64,000 nt of DNA from CBDIDH01 sp965277595 (GTDB lineage Bacteria > Planctomycetota > Planctomycetia > Isosphaerales > Isosphaeraceae), in contig CBDIDH010000002.1 in assembly GCA_965277595.1 (NCBI GenBank), positions 2,852,001-2,916,000 of the forward strand, read 5' to 3'. Position 1 is the stretch's first letter. Every line of letters starts with the position of its first letter. A program made the translations under genes and the position numbers. This document shows, piece after piece, positions 45,972 through 54,635 of the stretch. Below the pieces are notes generated by a model. It was not told where the DNA came from. It saw only the letters and a program-made list of their open reading frames with translations, and did not search any database.

Positions 45972-46457
45972 TCGGGTCCGCCCTCTCGCGTGCCGGAAGG
46001 GCTCAACCGGCAAGATCCGATCGCCCCTCGCTCCTTCTATCTTACAACTCATTCCGCAACGTGTGACTTCCCCAAACCGCGCCGACAACCTCCTAAGCTT
46101 TTGAAAAGCCAGATTTCTGGTGTCAGACACTCCAGAAAACTCGTCTCGATTTTTGATCTTTCGCGATCGCCTTGGGTTTTTCCAACACAAGAATTCCGGT
46201 TTTCTCGAAGCCTTCCTTGAAACGAGGCCCGATTCTTCACGGTAAGGCTTCGATTTGAAAAACCTTAAAGTTTGGCACGTTTGGTGCTCTTGTAATGTTG
46301 TTTTGCGTGACCTGGCAGGGTTCGGACCGTCGTGAGGACAAACGCCGAAAATTTGAGAAGGCGTTGGGCCAGCTTCGGGTCGGACTCGTATATGCTTGGG
46401 TAACCGCTCGCCCGACGGGCGAGTTTTTCTACAGCTTTGCGTGGCGGAGTGCTTCCC
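45972..46457. other. Divergent intergenic region FHA / Gly-rich protein
   Basis: 486 bp, AT-richer than the genes. It contains an inverted repeat, TTTCTGG then CCAGAAA (46114-46138), possibly an operator, and the sigma-54-type site listed separately. No coding frame is supported. Confidence 0.5.
46272..46288 (+). promoter_or_regulatory. Candidate sigma-54 promoter for Gly/Tyr-rich protein gene
   Basis: TTGGCACGTTTGGTGCT carries the GG and GC dinucleotides exactly 10 nt apart and differs from the consensus YTGGCACG-N4-TTGCW mainly in the -12 TTGC (here GTGC). It is on the same strand as, and 170 bp before, the start at 46458. No activator site was identified. One mismatch and no experiment: treat as a candidate. 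Confidence 0.45.
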
Positions 46458-49025
46458 ATGAACCGCTTCTTTGCCTTCGGAGTGGGAGCCTGCGTTGCAC
46501 TGACCGCGGGTGGTCACCTGAAATCGGCGTCGGCACAACAAGACGTGCCGCCGCTGGAACAACCCGCCGCCGTGGCGCCGGACCGTACCCAGACCGACCT
46601 CCAGCCGGCCCGCGAGGCCCCCGAGCAACTCGCCGCGGCCGATCCCGACGTGAATCGCCCCATTCGACCCTTGACCGAAGGGCCTCTCCACGAGGCCTTC
46701 CTCTCTCCGGCGAAGGATCGTGACGCGGTTCACGTCGAGAAGGCCCCTCCCCCGCCGATCGTCGAGCGTCCCGGCGTCGATCCGCCTGATCCCCGCGCCC
46801 AGTGGATCGAGGGTTACTGGGAATGGGACACCCCCCGCAAAGATTACACCTGGGTAACCGGTACCTGGCGCGTCGCGCCTCCGGGCCGCTTCTTCGTGAA
46901 CGGTTACTGGAAGCGAGACGATCAGGGCTGGTATCGCGTCCCCGGCTTTTGGTCCGATCGCAAGACCGACCGTCTTGACTTTCGCAAGGACGGCCCGCCG
47001 ACCGAACATCCCGCCGACAACCCCGGAGAATCTCCCGGCGCAGACTATTTTTACGTCCCCGGCCAGTATTTTCCCGACGGCGATGGCGTTGTCTGGAAGG
47101 CGGGCTACTGGGCGAAGGTCCAGTCCGGTTGGTCGTGGGTTCCCGCGCAGTGGGTCAAGCAACCCGAAGGCTGGACCTTTCAGGAAGGCTACTGGGACCG
47201 AACCCTTGAAGATCGCGGAACCCTCTTCGCCCCGGCACAGGTCGCCGCGTCGGCCCGCGATGGCAACACGGTTTATCAGCCCTACACTCAGGTTTCACCT
47301 CAGAGTTACGGCCTTCTCTACGGGGCCTTCGGCCGTCCGAACTCCAACTATGACGGCTACCCCGGTTGCTACTACGACCCGACCGGACGTTACTACGGTT
47401 ACGCCCAGTATGGCACGATCGGCAACTATTACGGCTACCTTGATTACCCTTACTACGGCTCGCTTGGCTATCCCTATATCGCCCAACCCCTGAACTACGG
47501 CTACGGCGGGTACGGTAGTGGCTACGGCGGATATGGAGGCGGGTACGGCGGGTACGGTGGCTATGGAGGTGGTTACGGCGGGTACGGTGGGTATGGCGGT
47601 GGTTACGGCGGGTACGGTGGTTATGGCGGCTACGGTGGATTTGGGCTTGGAGGGTTGTTCGGCGGCCTCTTCGGGTTCGGCTATGGCGGACTCGGTTATG
47701 GCGGGCTTGGACTCGGCTACGGCGGCCTCGGCTACGGCGGTTATGGTGGCTACGGCGGTTATGGTGGCTACGGCGGATTCGGTGGCCTTGGTTACGGTGG
47801 TTTCGGCTACGGCGGTCTTGGTTTTGGCGGCCTCGGCTTTGGAGGTTTCGGCCTGGGACTGGGCCTTGGATTGGGTCTCGGCGGTTTTGGTTATGGTGGC
47901 TACGGCGGTTATGGTGGCTACGGCGGTTATGGAGGATATGGAGGTTATGGCTACGGCGGCTATGGTCGCGGCGGATACGCCAATGGCGGCTATGGACGTG
48001 GTTATGGCAACGGTGGCGGCTACGGCCATCATTACCCCTTCTATCCTGGTGGAAATCACGGGGGTGGCTACGGCAACGCGAACCATAACAACTTTGCCTC
48101 GGCCAATTCCCGGTTCGGTATCGGCGGATCGAACATCCGGGGCGGTTCGGTGCTGAACAACCGAAGCGTGGCCATGGGCCGGAATTCAGGAATGATGTCC
48201 CCGCCGTCGTCCAGGGCGTATGCGAACCCGTTCATGCATAACACGTCGATGAGCGGTGCCGGTGGAAATGTCCGGCACGCGGTTGGCGGCAATGGCATGT
48301 CCGGTTCGAACTGGCACGCCGGTTACAACGGAGTTCAGCACTCGGGCCTTCAGCAGCATTCGGCCGCTCGACCCGCGTTCAACTCGGGTCTCGGCAACAA
48401 CGGACTGAACCACGCGGGCGGCCTTGGTGGCCTTGGTGCTGGTGGCCTGAACCACGCGGGCGGCCTTGGAGCCGGTGGCTTGAACCACGCGGGCGGCCTT
48501 GGCGGTGGTTTGAGCCATGCAGGTTCCGGATACACGCCTCGGGCCGGGGGTATCGGCGGAGGCCCGGCGATCAGTCGCGGCGGAATGCCGGGGCTGGGGG
48601 GTGGAGCGTTGGGAAATCAGGCCCACATGGCGAATGGGGGCGGTCTGAACCATGCCGGTGCTCTGGGGGCGACGATGCATCCCGGCGGTGGCAATGCGGG
48701 ACTCGGCGGCCTGGGCGGACGTGGTTTCTCGCCTCCGGTGCATGCGGGAGGCGGTTACGGCGGTTTTGGAGCCGCTCCGCACATGGGGGGCGGCTTCGCG
48801 GCGGCTCCGCACATGGGTGGCTATGGCGGACACGTCGGCGGTCTCTCACCGGCGCATCTCGGTGGAGGTTATGGCGGTGGAGGTCATGTCGGCGGTTTTG
48901 GTGGATTTAGCGGCGGCGGCCACATGGGCGGCGGCGCGGTCCACATGGGGGGTGGCGGCGGTCATATGGGTGGCGGCGGCGGCCACATGGGTGGCGGTGG
49001 TCATGCCGGTGGCGGTCACCACTAA
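46458..49025 (+). CDS. Secreted Trp-motif plus Gly/Tyr-rich repeat protein
   Basis: An 855-residue exported protein. A signal peptide (FFAFGVGACVALTAGGHLKSASA) is followed at about 105-255 by tryptophan motifs of YXWGXW type (WIEGYWEWDTPRKDYTWVTG, YWKRDDQGWYRVPGFW, GYWAKVQSGWSWVPAQW). From about 345 to 535 the sequence is almost only Gly, Tyr, Phe and Leu (repeats of GYGGYGG and GLGYGG). Then come GGLNHAGGLGAG repeats (about 650-690) and a His/Met/Gly tail (GGGHMGGGGGHMGG). It looks like a structural, adhesive or cell-surface protein; the His-rich tail might bind metal. ATG 46458 has GGAG upstream. Confidence 0.85.
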   Translation: MNRFFAFGVGACVALTAGGHLKSASAQQDVPPLEQPAAVAPDRTQTDLQPAREAPEQLAAADPDVNRPIRPLTEGPLHEAFLSPAKDRDAVHVEKAPPPPIVERPGVDPPDPRAQWIEGYWEWDTPRKDYTWVTGTWRVAPPGRFFVNGYWKRDDQGWYRVPGFWSDRKTDRLDFRKDGPPTEHPADNPGESPGADYFYVPGQYFPDGDGVVWKAGYWAKVQSGWSWVPAQWVKQPEGWTFQEGYWDRTLEDRGTLFAPAQVAASARDGNTVYQPYTQVSPQSYGLLYGAFGRPNSNYDGYPGCYYDPTGRYYGYAQYGTIGNYYGYLDYPYYGSLGYPYIAQPLNYGYGGYGSGYGGYGGGYGGYGGYGGGYGGYGGYGGGYGGYGGYGGYGGFGLGGLFGGLFGFGYGGLGYGGLGLGYGGLGYGGYGGYGGYGGYGGFGGLGYGGFGYGGLGFGGLGFGGFGLGLGLGLGLGGFGYGGYGGYGGYGGYGGYGGYGYGGYGRGGYANGGYGRGYGNGGGYGHHYPFYPGGNHGGGYGNANHNNFASANSRFGIGGSNIRGGSVLNNRSVAMGRNSGMMSPPSSRAYANPFMHNTSMSGAGGNVRHAVGGNGMSGSNWHAGYNGVQHSGLQQHSAARPAFNSGLGNNGLNHAGGLGGLGAGGLNHAGGLGAGGLNHAGGLGGGLSHAGSGYTPRAGGIGGGPAISRGGMPGLGGGALGNQAHMANGGGLNHAGALGATMHPGGGNAGLGGLGGRGFSPPVHAGGGYGGFGAAPHMGGGFAAAPHMGGYGGHVGGLSPAHLGGGYGGGGHVGGFGGFSGGGHMGGGAVHMGGGGGHMGGGGGHMGGGGHAGGGHH
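47490..48030 (+). repeat. Gly/Tyr-coding tandem DNA repeat
   Basis: Imperfect tandem repeats of GGCTACGGCGG-like and TATGGTGGCTACGGC-like units encode the Gly/Tyr-rich block. Unit lengths are mostly multiples of 3, so copy-number changes would keep the frame. Not a CRISPR array: there are no spacers. Confidence 0.75.
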
Positions 49026-49140
49026 TCGCAACGCGACGCCAGACGTTAGTTAACAATCGGGCTGTCCTGGAACTCTCCGGGGCAGGCCGATTTTTGTTGG
49101 AGCCATTTATCAAGTCTTTGCGAGATGAAGAGGAATCCCA

Positions 49141-49228
49141 GTGAAGGGCAAAGGGCAAAGGGCAAAGGGCAAAGGGCAAAGGGCAAAGGGCAAAGGACAG
49201 ATTTTATCCTTTGCCCTTTGCCCTCTTC
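49141..49228. repeat. Heptad-type hairpin element B2
   Basis: Positions 49145-49200 are exactly eight heptads: seven copies of AGGGCAA and one AGGACAG. ATTTTA follows, then the complementary arm TCCTTTGCCCTTTGCCCTC. It lies in the 228-bp gap between convergent genes (Gly-rich protein and purH), like B1. Copy number differs from B1, which suggests slippage. Confidence 0.85.
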
Positions 49229-49253
49229 AACTACTGGCAAGATCGCCATCGCC

Positions 49254-50855
49254 TCAATGGCGGAAATGGCGACGCCCGGTCAGGATCATGGCAAGACCGT
49301 GTTCATCACAGGCTTGGAACGTCTCGGCGTCGCGTTTGGAGCCGCCGGGCTGAATGATGGCGGTCACGCCAGCGGCGGCGGCGGTGTCGGGGCCGTCGCG
49401 GAACGGAAAGAAGGCGTCCGAGGCGAGCACAGCGCCCTGGGCTTTTTCACCAGCCTTGGAAACGGCGATCCGAACCGAGTCCAGCCGACTCATTTGCCCG
49501 GCGCCGACGCCGACCAGTTGATTGCCGCGAACCAGAACGATCGCGTTCGATCGCACCGACTGACAGACTCGCCAGGCAAAGGCCAGGGCGGAACGTTCCT
49601 CAACGGTCGGCGGTCGCTGCGTGGCGACGGTTCCGGCGGCGGGATCGTCTTCCATCGTGTCCCAGTCCTGAACGAGCAGACCCCCTTCAACCCGCCGGAG
49701 GTCAAAGCCAGCCGGTGCCGGGGCTTCGGGACCGATCGCGGCTTCCAGGTCCAGTAAACGGACGCTGTTTTTCCAGCTAGGTTTCGTCGTCAGAAGCTGA
49801 AAGGCGTTCGGCTCGTATCCCGGCGCGAGGATCGCTTCGATGAACCGGCCTGGCGTGCAAATCCGCTCCGCCGTGGCCAGGTCCACAACGCGATTCAGGC
49901 CGACGATACCGCCAAAGGCACTGACGGGATCACCCTCGTAGGCCAGCTCAAACGCCTCCGCGAGGCTACCGGCCACCGAGGCACCGCAGGGGTTATTGTG
50001 CTTGAGAATCGTCGCGGCCGGCTCGGCGAAGAGGCGGATCAGGCGCAGAGCGCTATCGAGGTCAAGAAGGTTGTTATACGAAAGTTCCTTGCCGTGGCGG
50101 ATCTTCGCCGAGGCGAGGTTCGGGCCGGTCGTCGTTGGCTCAACGTAAAAGGCGGCCCGCTGGTGCGGGTTCTCACCGTATCGAAGGATCGAGCGCCTCG
50201 TGAAGGTGGGTGTGAAGGTCGCCGCGAACGCGTCGGGTTGGGATGCGTGCGACGGAGCGGACTCGCGAGCGAGGTAATCGGCGATTATCCGGTCGTACTG
50301 GGCGGTTTTCTCGAAGACGACGGCGGCGAGTCCGCGTCGAAAACTCTCGGTCGTGCCGCCGAGGGTTTGAAGCTGCTCGATCAGGGCAGGGTACTGGTCG
50401 GGGTCGACGACAACGGCGACATGCGCGTGATTCTTCGCCGCGCCTCGGATCAGGCTGGGGCCGCCGATGTCGATATTCTCGACAGCCTCTTCAAAGGTCA
50501 CGCCGGGCTTCGCAACCGTCGCCTCGAACGGATAAAGATTGACGACGACAAGGTCGATCGGCTCAATCGCCTGGTCGCGGAGTGCGTCGAGATCACCGGG
50601 GACATCGCGGCGGGCGAGAATGCCGCCGTGGAGCTTAGGATGCAGGGTCTTGACCCGACCGCCCAGAATCTCGGGCTGGCCGGTGTAGGCGGAGATCTCG
50701 GTCACGTCCAGCCCCGCATCGGCGAGCGCGGTGCGCGTGCCTCCGCTGGCGAGCAGGTGAACTCCTTGCGAGGTGAGGACCCTGGCGAGTTCGATAAGCC
50801 CCCGCTTGTCGGAGACACTCAACAAGGCTCGACGGATCGTCACCACTGCGTCCAT
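49254..50855 (-). CDS. purH: Bifunctional AICAR formyltransferase/IMP cyclohydrolase
   Basis: A 533-residue PurH catalysing the last two steps of IMP synthesis. The IMP cyclohydrolase part has ALLSVSDKRGLIELARVL, GRVKTLHPKLHGGILARR, DLVVVNLYPFEATVAKP and ENIDIGGPSLIRGAAKNH. The AICAR transformylase part has LRYGENPHQRAAFY, KELSYNNLLDLDSALRLI, ATILKHNNPCGASVA and GDPVSAFGGIVGLNR. Length matches the family. Cytoplasmic. It is downstream of the PQQ-type gene with a terminator between them. Confidence 0.97.
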   Translation of the reverse strand: MDAVVTIRRALLSVSDKRGLIELARVLTSQGVHLLASGGTRTALADAGLDVTEISAYTGQPEILGGRVKTLHPKLHGGILARRDVPGDLDALRDQAIEPIDLVVVNLYPFEATVAKPGVTFEEAVENIDIGGPSLIRGAAKNHAHVAVVVDPDQYPALIEQLQTLGGTTESFRRGLAAVVFEKTAQYDRIIADYLARESAPSHASQPDAFAATFTPTFTRRSILRYGENPHQRAAFYVEPTTTGPNLASAKIRHGKELSYNNLLDLDSALRLIRLFAEPAATILKHNNPCGASVAGSLAEAFELAYEGDPVSAFGGIVGLNRVVDLATAERICTPGRFIEAILAPGYEPNAFQLLTTKPSWKNSVRLLDLEAAIGPEAPAPAGFDLRRVEGGLLVQDWDTMEDDPAAGTVATQRPPTVEERSALAFAWRVCQSVRSNAIVLVRGNQLVGVGAGQMSRLDSVRIAVSKAGEKAQGAVLASDAFFPFRDGPDTAAAAGVTAIIQPGGSKRDAETFQACDEHGLAMILTGRRHFRH

Positions 50856-50943
50856 TCGACTCGTCCTTCACTCCGGCCCGCACAGGGGCCTTCAAATGCC
50901 GATCGTATGAGAGATCCCGGGGAACCCCCCCAGGTGATGGCGA

Positions 50944-50979
50944 AACCCGCCAGCGCCCCTCGCGGAGAGCTGACGGGTT
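50944..50979 (-). terminator. Hairpin terminator between PQQ-type gene and purH
   Basis: AACCCG-c-CAGC pairs with GCTG-a-CGGGTT across a 14-nt loop; on the minus strand the stem ends GGGTTTCG. It lies 33 bp after the stop at 51012. Confidence 0.55.
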
Positions 50980-51011
50980 GAATCCGACGTTTGATTGAAC
51001 GCGTAAGCGTG

Positions 51012-52322
51012 TTATTTCTCAGGCGCGGCATCGGCTTCAGGTTTTTCCTCGGCGGGAGCGGCTTCGGGTTTCGGAGCGCTGGCAGGCGGAGGAGTGAGCT
51101 GGACACCCTCTCGGGGAATTTCACCGAAAGGCAGAGCTTTCGGGTCGCGCAAGGGAACCGGAAGCGTCTGGCCGATCTCGCGAAGCCCGATGATCATGCC
51201 CGATGTCGTCCCAAAATAAAGGCGGTCATTCTGCCGGTTCGTCCAGGCAAACTCATAGGCCCTCAGGTTCAGCCCGGCCCGTTCATAGGTGGCGCGAGGG
51301 TCGGCGATCATCTGTCCGGTGCCACGGTCCACAACAAAGAGGTCGTTATCCGTGGATTCCAGATAGACCCGCTTCGGGCCGACGCCAAGCAAGCGTCCGC
51401 CTCGCGTCGTGTTCGTCCATCGGGGTTTTCCGTTGGTCGGGTCAACCGACGTCAACTGGCCGTCGGTATTGACGACATAAATGTCGTTGCCGGCGACCAT
51501 GGGCTCCTGCGTGATGGGCGACCCCGAGGGAAAGGTCCAGAGAACCTTGGACGTGAAGAGGTCAATCCCGTAGAGGTTGCGATCCGCCGAAGGGGCGATC
51601 AAAAGTCGCGTCCCATGCGTGCCTAAACCCTGGCCGATCGGGCCTCCGGTCGCGATCCGGTAAAGCATCGTGGATTCTTCCGACATCGCGACATACACCT
51701 TGCCGTCGTCGCTGCCGAAGGCCACCATTCTCATCGCGGGCAGGGGACGGGTCTCAATCGCGCCATTCGCCTGCCAGTTCCAGGCGTCGAGCGGCCTGCT
51801 CGAAATGATCGGCTCTTTCTTCTCATTGACCGTCTTGAGGCCAAAGGCGTAAATCTTGCCATTGGCAAGGCCAACCATCACCCGATCCTCGTCGGCCGCG
51901 ACCGAGCTACTCGGCAGCGCACCCAGCGGTGCTCGCCAGATTGTCGAGCCGGTCCGGCGATCGATCGCGTAGAGCTTGTCCAGATTGGTGGCGAAGGCGG
52001 CGAACGAGTTGGCCGCGACCGGCCGGGCTCGGGCGGCTCGCGTGCCGAGGCGGTTGGTCCAGAGGGCCTGCCCCGACTCAGCGTCATACGCGTGGAGATA
52101 GCCGCGGTCAGTCTGCGCGAAGAGAAGGCCGTCGGACATGCTCAGCCCGAGCAACCGCTCCTCGTTCTGCATCGGGACGATCAGCATGAGCTGACGTTCC
52201 AGGCCCACCCGCGCCAGGGCTGTCCGCGTCGGCACGAGATCGCGCGCCAGCGGAACCTGTGCCCTTGCCGGCAAGGCCGTCGCGAGCATCAGCAGAATCC
52301 CCAGAATACATCGACGGGACAT
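51012..52322 (-). CDS. Secreted PQQ-type beta-propeller protein
   Basis: A 436-residue protein with a signal peptide (ILGILLMLATALPARA). PQQ-like propeller repeats recur: LHAYDAESGQALWTNRLG, LYAIDRRTGSTIWRAPLG, LYGIDLFTSKVLWTFPSG and LTSVDPTNGKPRWTNTTR. The fold is like BamB or alcohol-dehydrogenase propellers but there is no catalytic part. The C-terminus is Pro/Ala/Glu-rich. An envelope scaffold role is likely; the partner is unknown. Confidence 0.82.
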   Translation of the reverse strand: MSRRCILGILLMLATALPARAQVPLARDLVPTRTALARVGLERQLMLIVPMQNEERLLGLSMSDGLLFAQTDRGYLHAYDAESGQALWTNRLGTRAARARPVAANSFAAFATNLDKLYAIDRRTGSTIWRAPLGALPSSSVAADEDRVMVGLANGKIYAFGLKTVNEKKEPIISSRPLDAWNWQANGAIETRPLPAMRMVAFGSDDGKVYVAMSEESTMLYRIATGGPIGQGLGTHGTRLLIAPSADRNLYGIDLFTSKVLWTFPSGSPITQEPMVAGNDIYVVNTDGQLTSVDPTNGKPRWTNTTRGGRLLGVGPKRVYLESTDNDLFVVDRGTGQMIADPRATYERAGLNLRAYEFAWTNRQNDRLYFGTTSGMIIGLREIGQTLPVPLRDPKALPFGEIPREGVQLTPPPASAPKPEAAPAEEKPEADAAPEK

Positions 52323-52449
52323 GGCCCGATCCTTTCAAAGACCCGCACTCAAAAAGGCGCGCGACACGGTGGATCACCCTACTTCCCTATCCGACGTCTG
52401 CCCTTCGGTCAAGCAAACGCGGCTGAGATTTTCGGTTTCTCATCCAGAT

Positions 52450-53454
52450 TTATTCTAGCGCTCTCGGGTCATTCAGGTCGAGGAGGCCGGGTGCATCCTC
52501 CGGGTCGTCCGGCTCGGAACCATTGACGAACTCGGGCATCGGCGGTTCGGGTGCCCCCTTGAGACAGACTGGACAGGCGTCGGCGATCCCTCGATACGGC
52601 TCGGCGCAACGCGGACATAGGCCCGCCGCGCGTCGGAGTGTCGGCAATGAGGCGCGCAGGCTCGCCCCTTCGGGTGTCGCGTCGAGATTTTCGGCCACCC
52701 GACCCGCCAACGCAGCGACCTCCGGGCCGACCGACCCCGCGCGGAGCCTTCGATGAATCAAGAGCATGAACCATTTCGCCAGGTCGCGGTCGAGCGTCTG
52801 AAGCGTTTCCAACTCGATCAGCGGTTTCAAGTCATCGCGAAGATCCAGCACCCGTTCCGGCTCATTGACCCCCCGCGCCGCCTCGATCTTGCCCAGCAAT
52901 TCCTCGCGAGCGGCTCTCTGCGCCTCAATAAGTTCGCTGCCGAGGCGACTGGCCTCGGGTTGATCGGGATGAGCATCCTTGAACGCGTTCAGAAGGTTGG
53001 CGGCGTCATCCCAGCGACGCTCGCGGATCGCCTCTCGGATCGTTTCCGATACGTCGGGATCTGGTAAGTGCACAAACTTCGGCTGGCCTGTTGCCTGGGC
53101 CGTTTGACTCTCAAGAACCGCGGCGATCCGCTTCAGGGATTCCGCCTGATTGGTCTGAATCCGCAAAAACAGCGCGAGGGCGCCCAGAAGGCTCGACAAC
53201 AGCAAGGCCGCGGCAATGGCGCTCAATCCCAGAAACAGGACAGGCATCACGGGCCGATCGTTCGTCGCGAAGAGAATGATGAGAATCGAGATCAAAAGCG
53301 TCGGAATGACCGCGTAACGCAGGGCCGCGGCCTGGGCGTCGAGGGAGACGGGAGCCCAAAGGTTGCGAGCCTCGGAATTTTCCGGGGTTTCATGCTCAAG
53401 GGACGAACCATCCTTGAGCAACCCGTCATCGCCAGTGTCCTGTAGCTCGGTCAT
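52450..53454 (-). CDS. Membrane protein with C-terminal zinc ribbon
   Basis: A 334-residue protein. Two hydrophobic segments occur near residues 45-62 (YAVIPTLLISILIILFA) and 70-97 (PVMPVLFLGLSAIAAALLLS). A helical, repeat-like cytoplasmic part follows (ERRWDDAANLLNAFKDAHPD, EARGVNEPERVLDL-type), and near residue 290 a zinc-ribbon CPRC-x9-CPVC motif is visible. ATG 53454 has GAGAGGA upstream. The function is unknown. Confidence 0.7.
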   Translation of the reverse strand: MTELQDTGDDGLLKDGSSLEHETPENSEARNLWAPVSLDAQAAALRYAVIPTLLISILIILFATNDRPVMPVLFLGLSAIAAALLLSSLLGALALFLRIQTNQAESLKRIAAVLESQTAQATGQPKFVHLPDPDVSETIREAIRERRWDDAANLLNAFKDAHPDQPEASRLGSELIEAQRAAREELLGKIEAARGVNEPERVLDLRDDLKPLIELETLQTLDRDLAKWFMLLIHRRLRAGSVGPEVAALAGRVAENLDATPEGASLRASLPTLRRAAGLCPRCAEPYRGIADACPVCLKGAPEPPMPEFVNGSEPDDPEDAPGLLDLNDPRALE

Positions 53455-53518
53455 GATCCTCTCATTATCGCCGGACATCTCCGAAAAATCGAGCAAGCAG
53501 GCGACTTCGAAATGCGTC

Positions 53519-53566
53519 GCGGGCCGCGCGGCGAGGGCCATCCCTGGTCCCCGCCGCGCGACCCGC
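53519..53566 (-). terminator. Long GC hairpin after rimI
   Basis: GCGGGcCGCGCGGCG pairs with CGCCGCGCGaCCCGC around a short loop. It follows the rimI stop on the minus strand; there is no U-tract on that strand, so it may rather be a strong mRNA end structure. Confidence 0.4.
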
Positions 53567-53596
53567 TTTATCTTGGCTCGGTTCAACGAGTTCAGG

Positions 53597-54127
53597 TCAG
53601 TTCTCGAACTGCTTGGCGATCCGATTGACGGGGACGTGTTCGTCAAGAACCGATTCGTCGAGCAGGTAGTTCATCAGGTAAGCATCCTCGCCGGTATCGG
53701 CGAAGTGTTCGCGGATGACTTCCATCGCTCGAAAGCCCTGGATGCGGAAGAAGAGCTGCGCGGAGAGGTTCGTCTCGCGGACGCTCAGGGCGATCCGGGT
53801 CCGTCGATGGCTCGACAGCTTGCCGACGAGCTTCGCCAGCATCTGCCGGCCGATCCCGGTCCGTCGAAATTCAGGATGGGTGGCGAAATCGAGGACGTGG
53901 AGCTTGTTCTTGTGAAGCTCGTAGATCATGAAACCGACAACGCGCTCGCCGTATTCGGCGACCATGCCGATGCAGTTTCGCTGGCGGAGGACGCGGAGAA
54001 ACTCCTCCTCGCACCAGGGATATTCGAAGCTGGCGTGCTCGATGGCCAGGACCTCGGGCATGTCGCGGCGAATCATCCAGCGAATATGGACGCGGACCTG
54101 AGCCTTGGGCGTCGGGACCGTGCTCAT
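53597..54127 (-). CDS. rimI: GNAT N-acetyltransferase, RimI-like
   Basis: A 176-residue acetyltransferase. The GNAT fold shows LAIEHASFEYPWCEEEFLRV, VVGFMIYELHKNKLHVLDFA, the acetyl-CoA loop HPEFRRTGIGRQML, and LSVRETNLSAQLFFRIQGFR. The last part with NLSAQ..F.R.GF is typical of RimI, which acetylates the N-terminus of ribosomal protein S18. ATG 54127 has GGAGG upstream. The frame continues upstream to 54334 without support. Confidence 0.85.
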   Translation of the reverse strand: MSTVPTPKAQVRVHIRWMIRRDMPEVLAIEHASFEYPWCEEEFLRVLRQRNCIGMVAEYGERVVGFMIYELHKNKLHVLDFATHPEFRRTGIGRQMLAKLVGKLSSHRRTRIALSVRETNLSAQLFFRIQGFRAMEVIREHFADTGEDAYLMNYLLDESVLDEHVPVNRIAKQFEN

Positions 54128-54635
54128 CGAGCCTCCTTCCATGGAACGGACTCTTGGACGGACGGTGACCATCCCCCGCGAGGGGCGGCCGCAACAATCC
54201 TGATACTGGCAAATTCGGAACAGACCCGCTTCAGTCGAGCACAGCGCGGCGGACTCGAAGACCGGCGGGGAACACCCACGACCTGACCTCAAACCGGGCC
54301 GACGATTCCCTTCGGTCCTCTCCCGGTTGATCAAGGCCCCGGGGTCGTTCCCCCCGGAGCGATGCGGATTCTAGCGAACCCCCTCCCGAATGCCAAGATC
54401 GCTTACGAGCTCGCGATGGTCGTCACTGGCTCTCTGGCATCCCCCATCAAGTCCAACCGATCCGGCTGTCGCGAGTCTCCCCACGCCACCCAGTCACAGA
54501 ATATCGGCCGCGACGAAATGGATCGTGAGGATTGTATCGATATCTCGCGCGACTGGCGTTGGAAGAGTTAACGTCTGACCCGAAGTCCCCGACGAAAGCA
54601 CGAAGCGGGCGGGCGGATCGGTGCACGCGCTCGAT
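54128..54635. other. Gene-free stretch
   Basis: 508 bp between rimI and the DUF1571 gene, both on the minus strand. It presumably holds the rimI promoter and the 3' end of the DUF1571 transcript. I saw no terminator, operator or credible small gene. Confidence 0.35.

Noticed and set aside
45450..47162. Long minus-strand frame covering the FHA gene and the start of the Gly-rich gene
   Set aside because: Only the part from 45971 downwards has a ribosome site and a recognisable FHA domain; the rest is opposite the better supported secreted protein gene and has no domain.
47490..48030. Possible CRISPR array in the Gly-coding DNA
   Set aside because: The repeats are short, contiguous, in multiples of 3 and encode protein; there are no unique spacers and no cas genes.
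47295..48086. Minus-strand open frame across the Gly/Tyr-coding repeats
   Set aside because: It is the complement of a low-complexity repeat (Ala/Thr/Val-rich), has no ribosome site and no domain; a shadow of the plus-strand gene.
49145..49200. Possible CRISPR or microsatellite at the GGGCAAA heptads
   Set aside because: Units are 7 bp with no spacers and are followed by a complementary arm, so a hairpin element is a better description.
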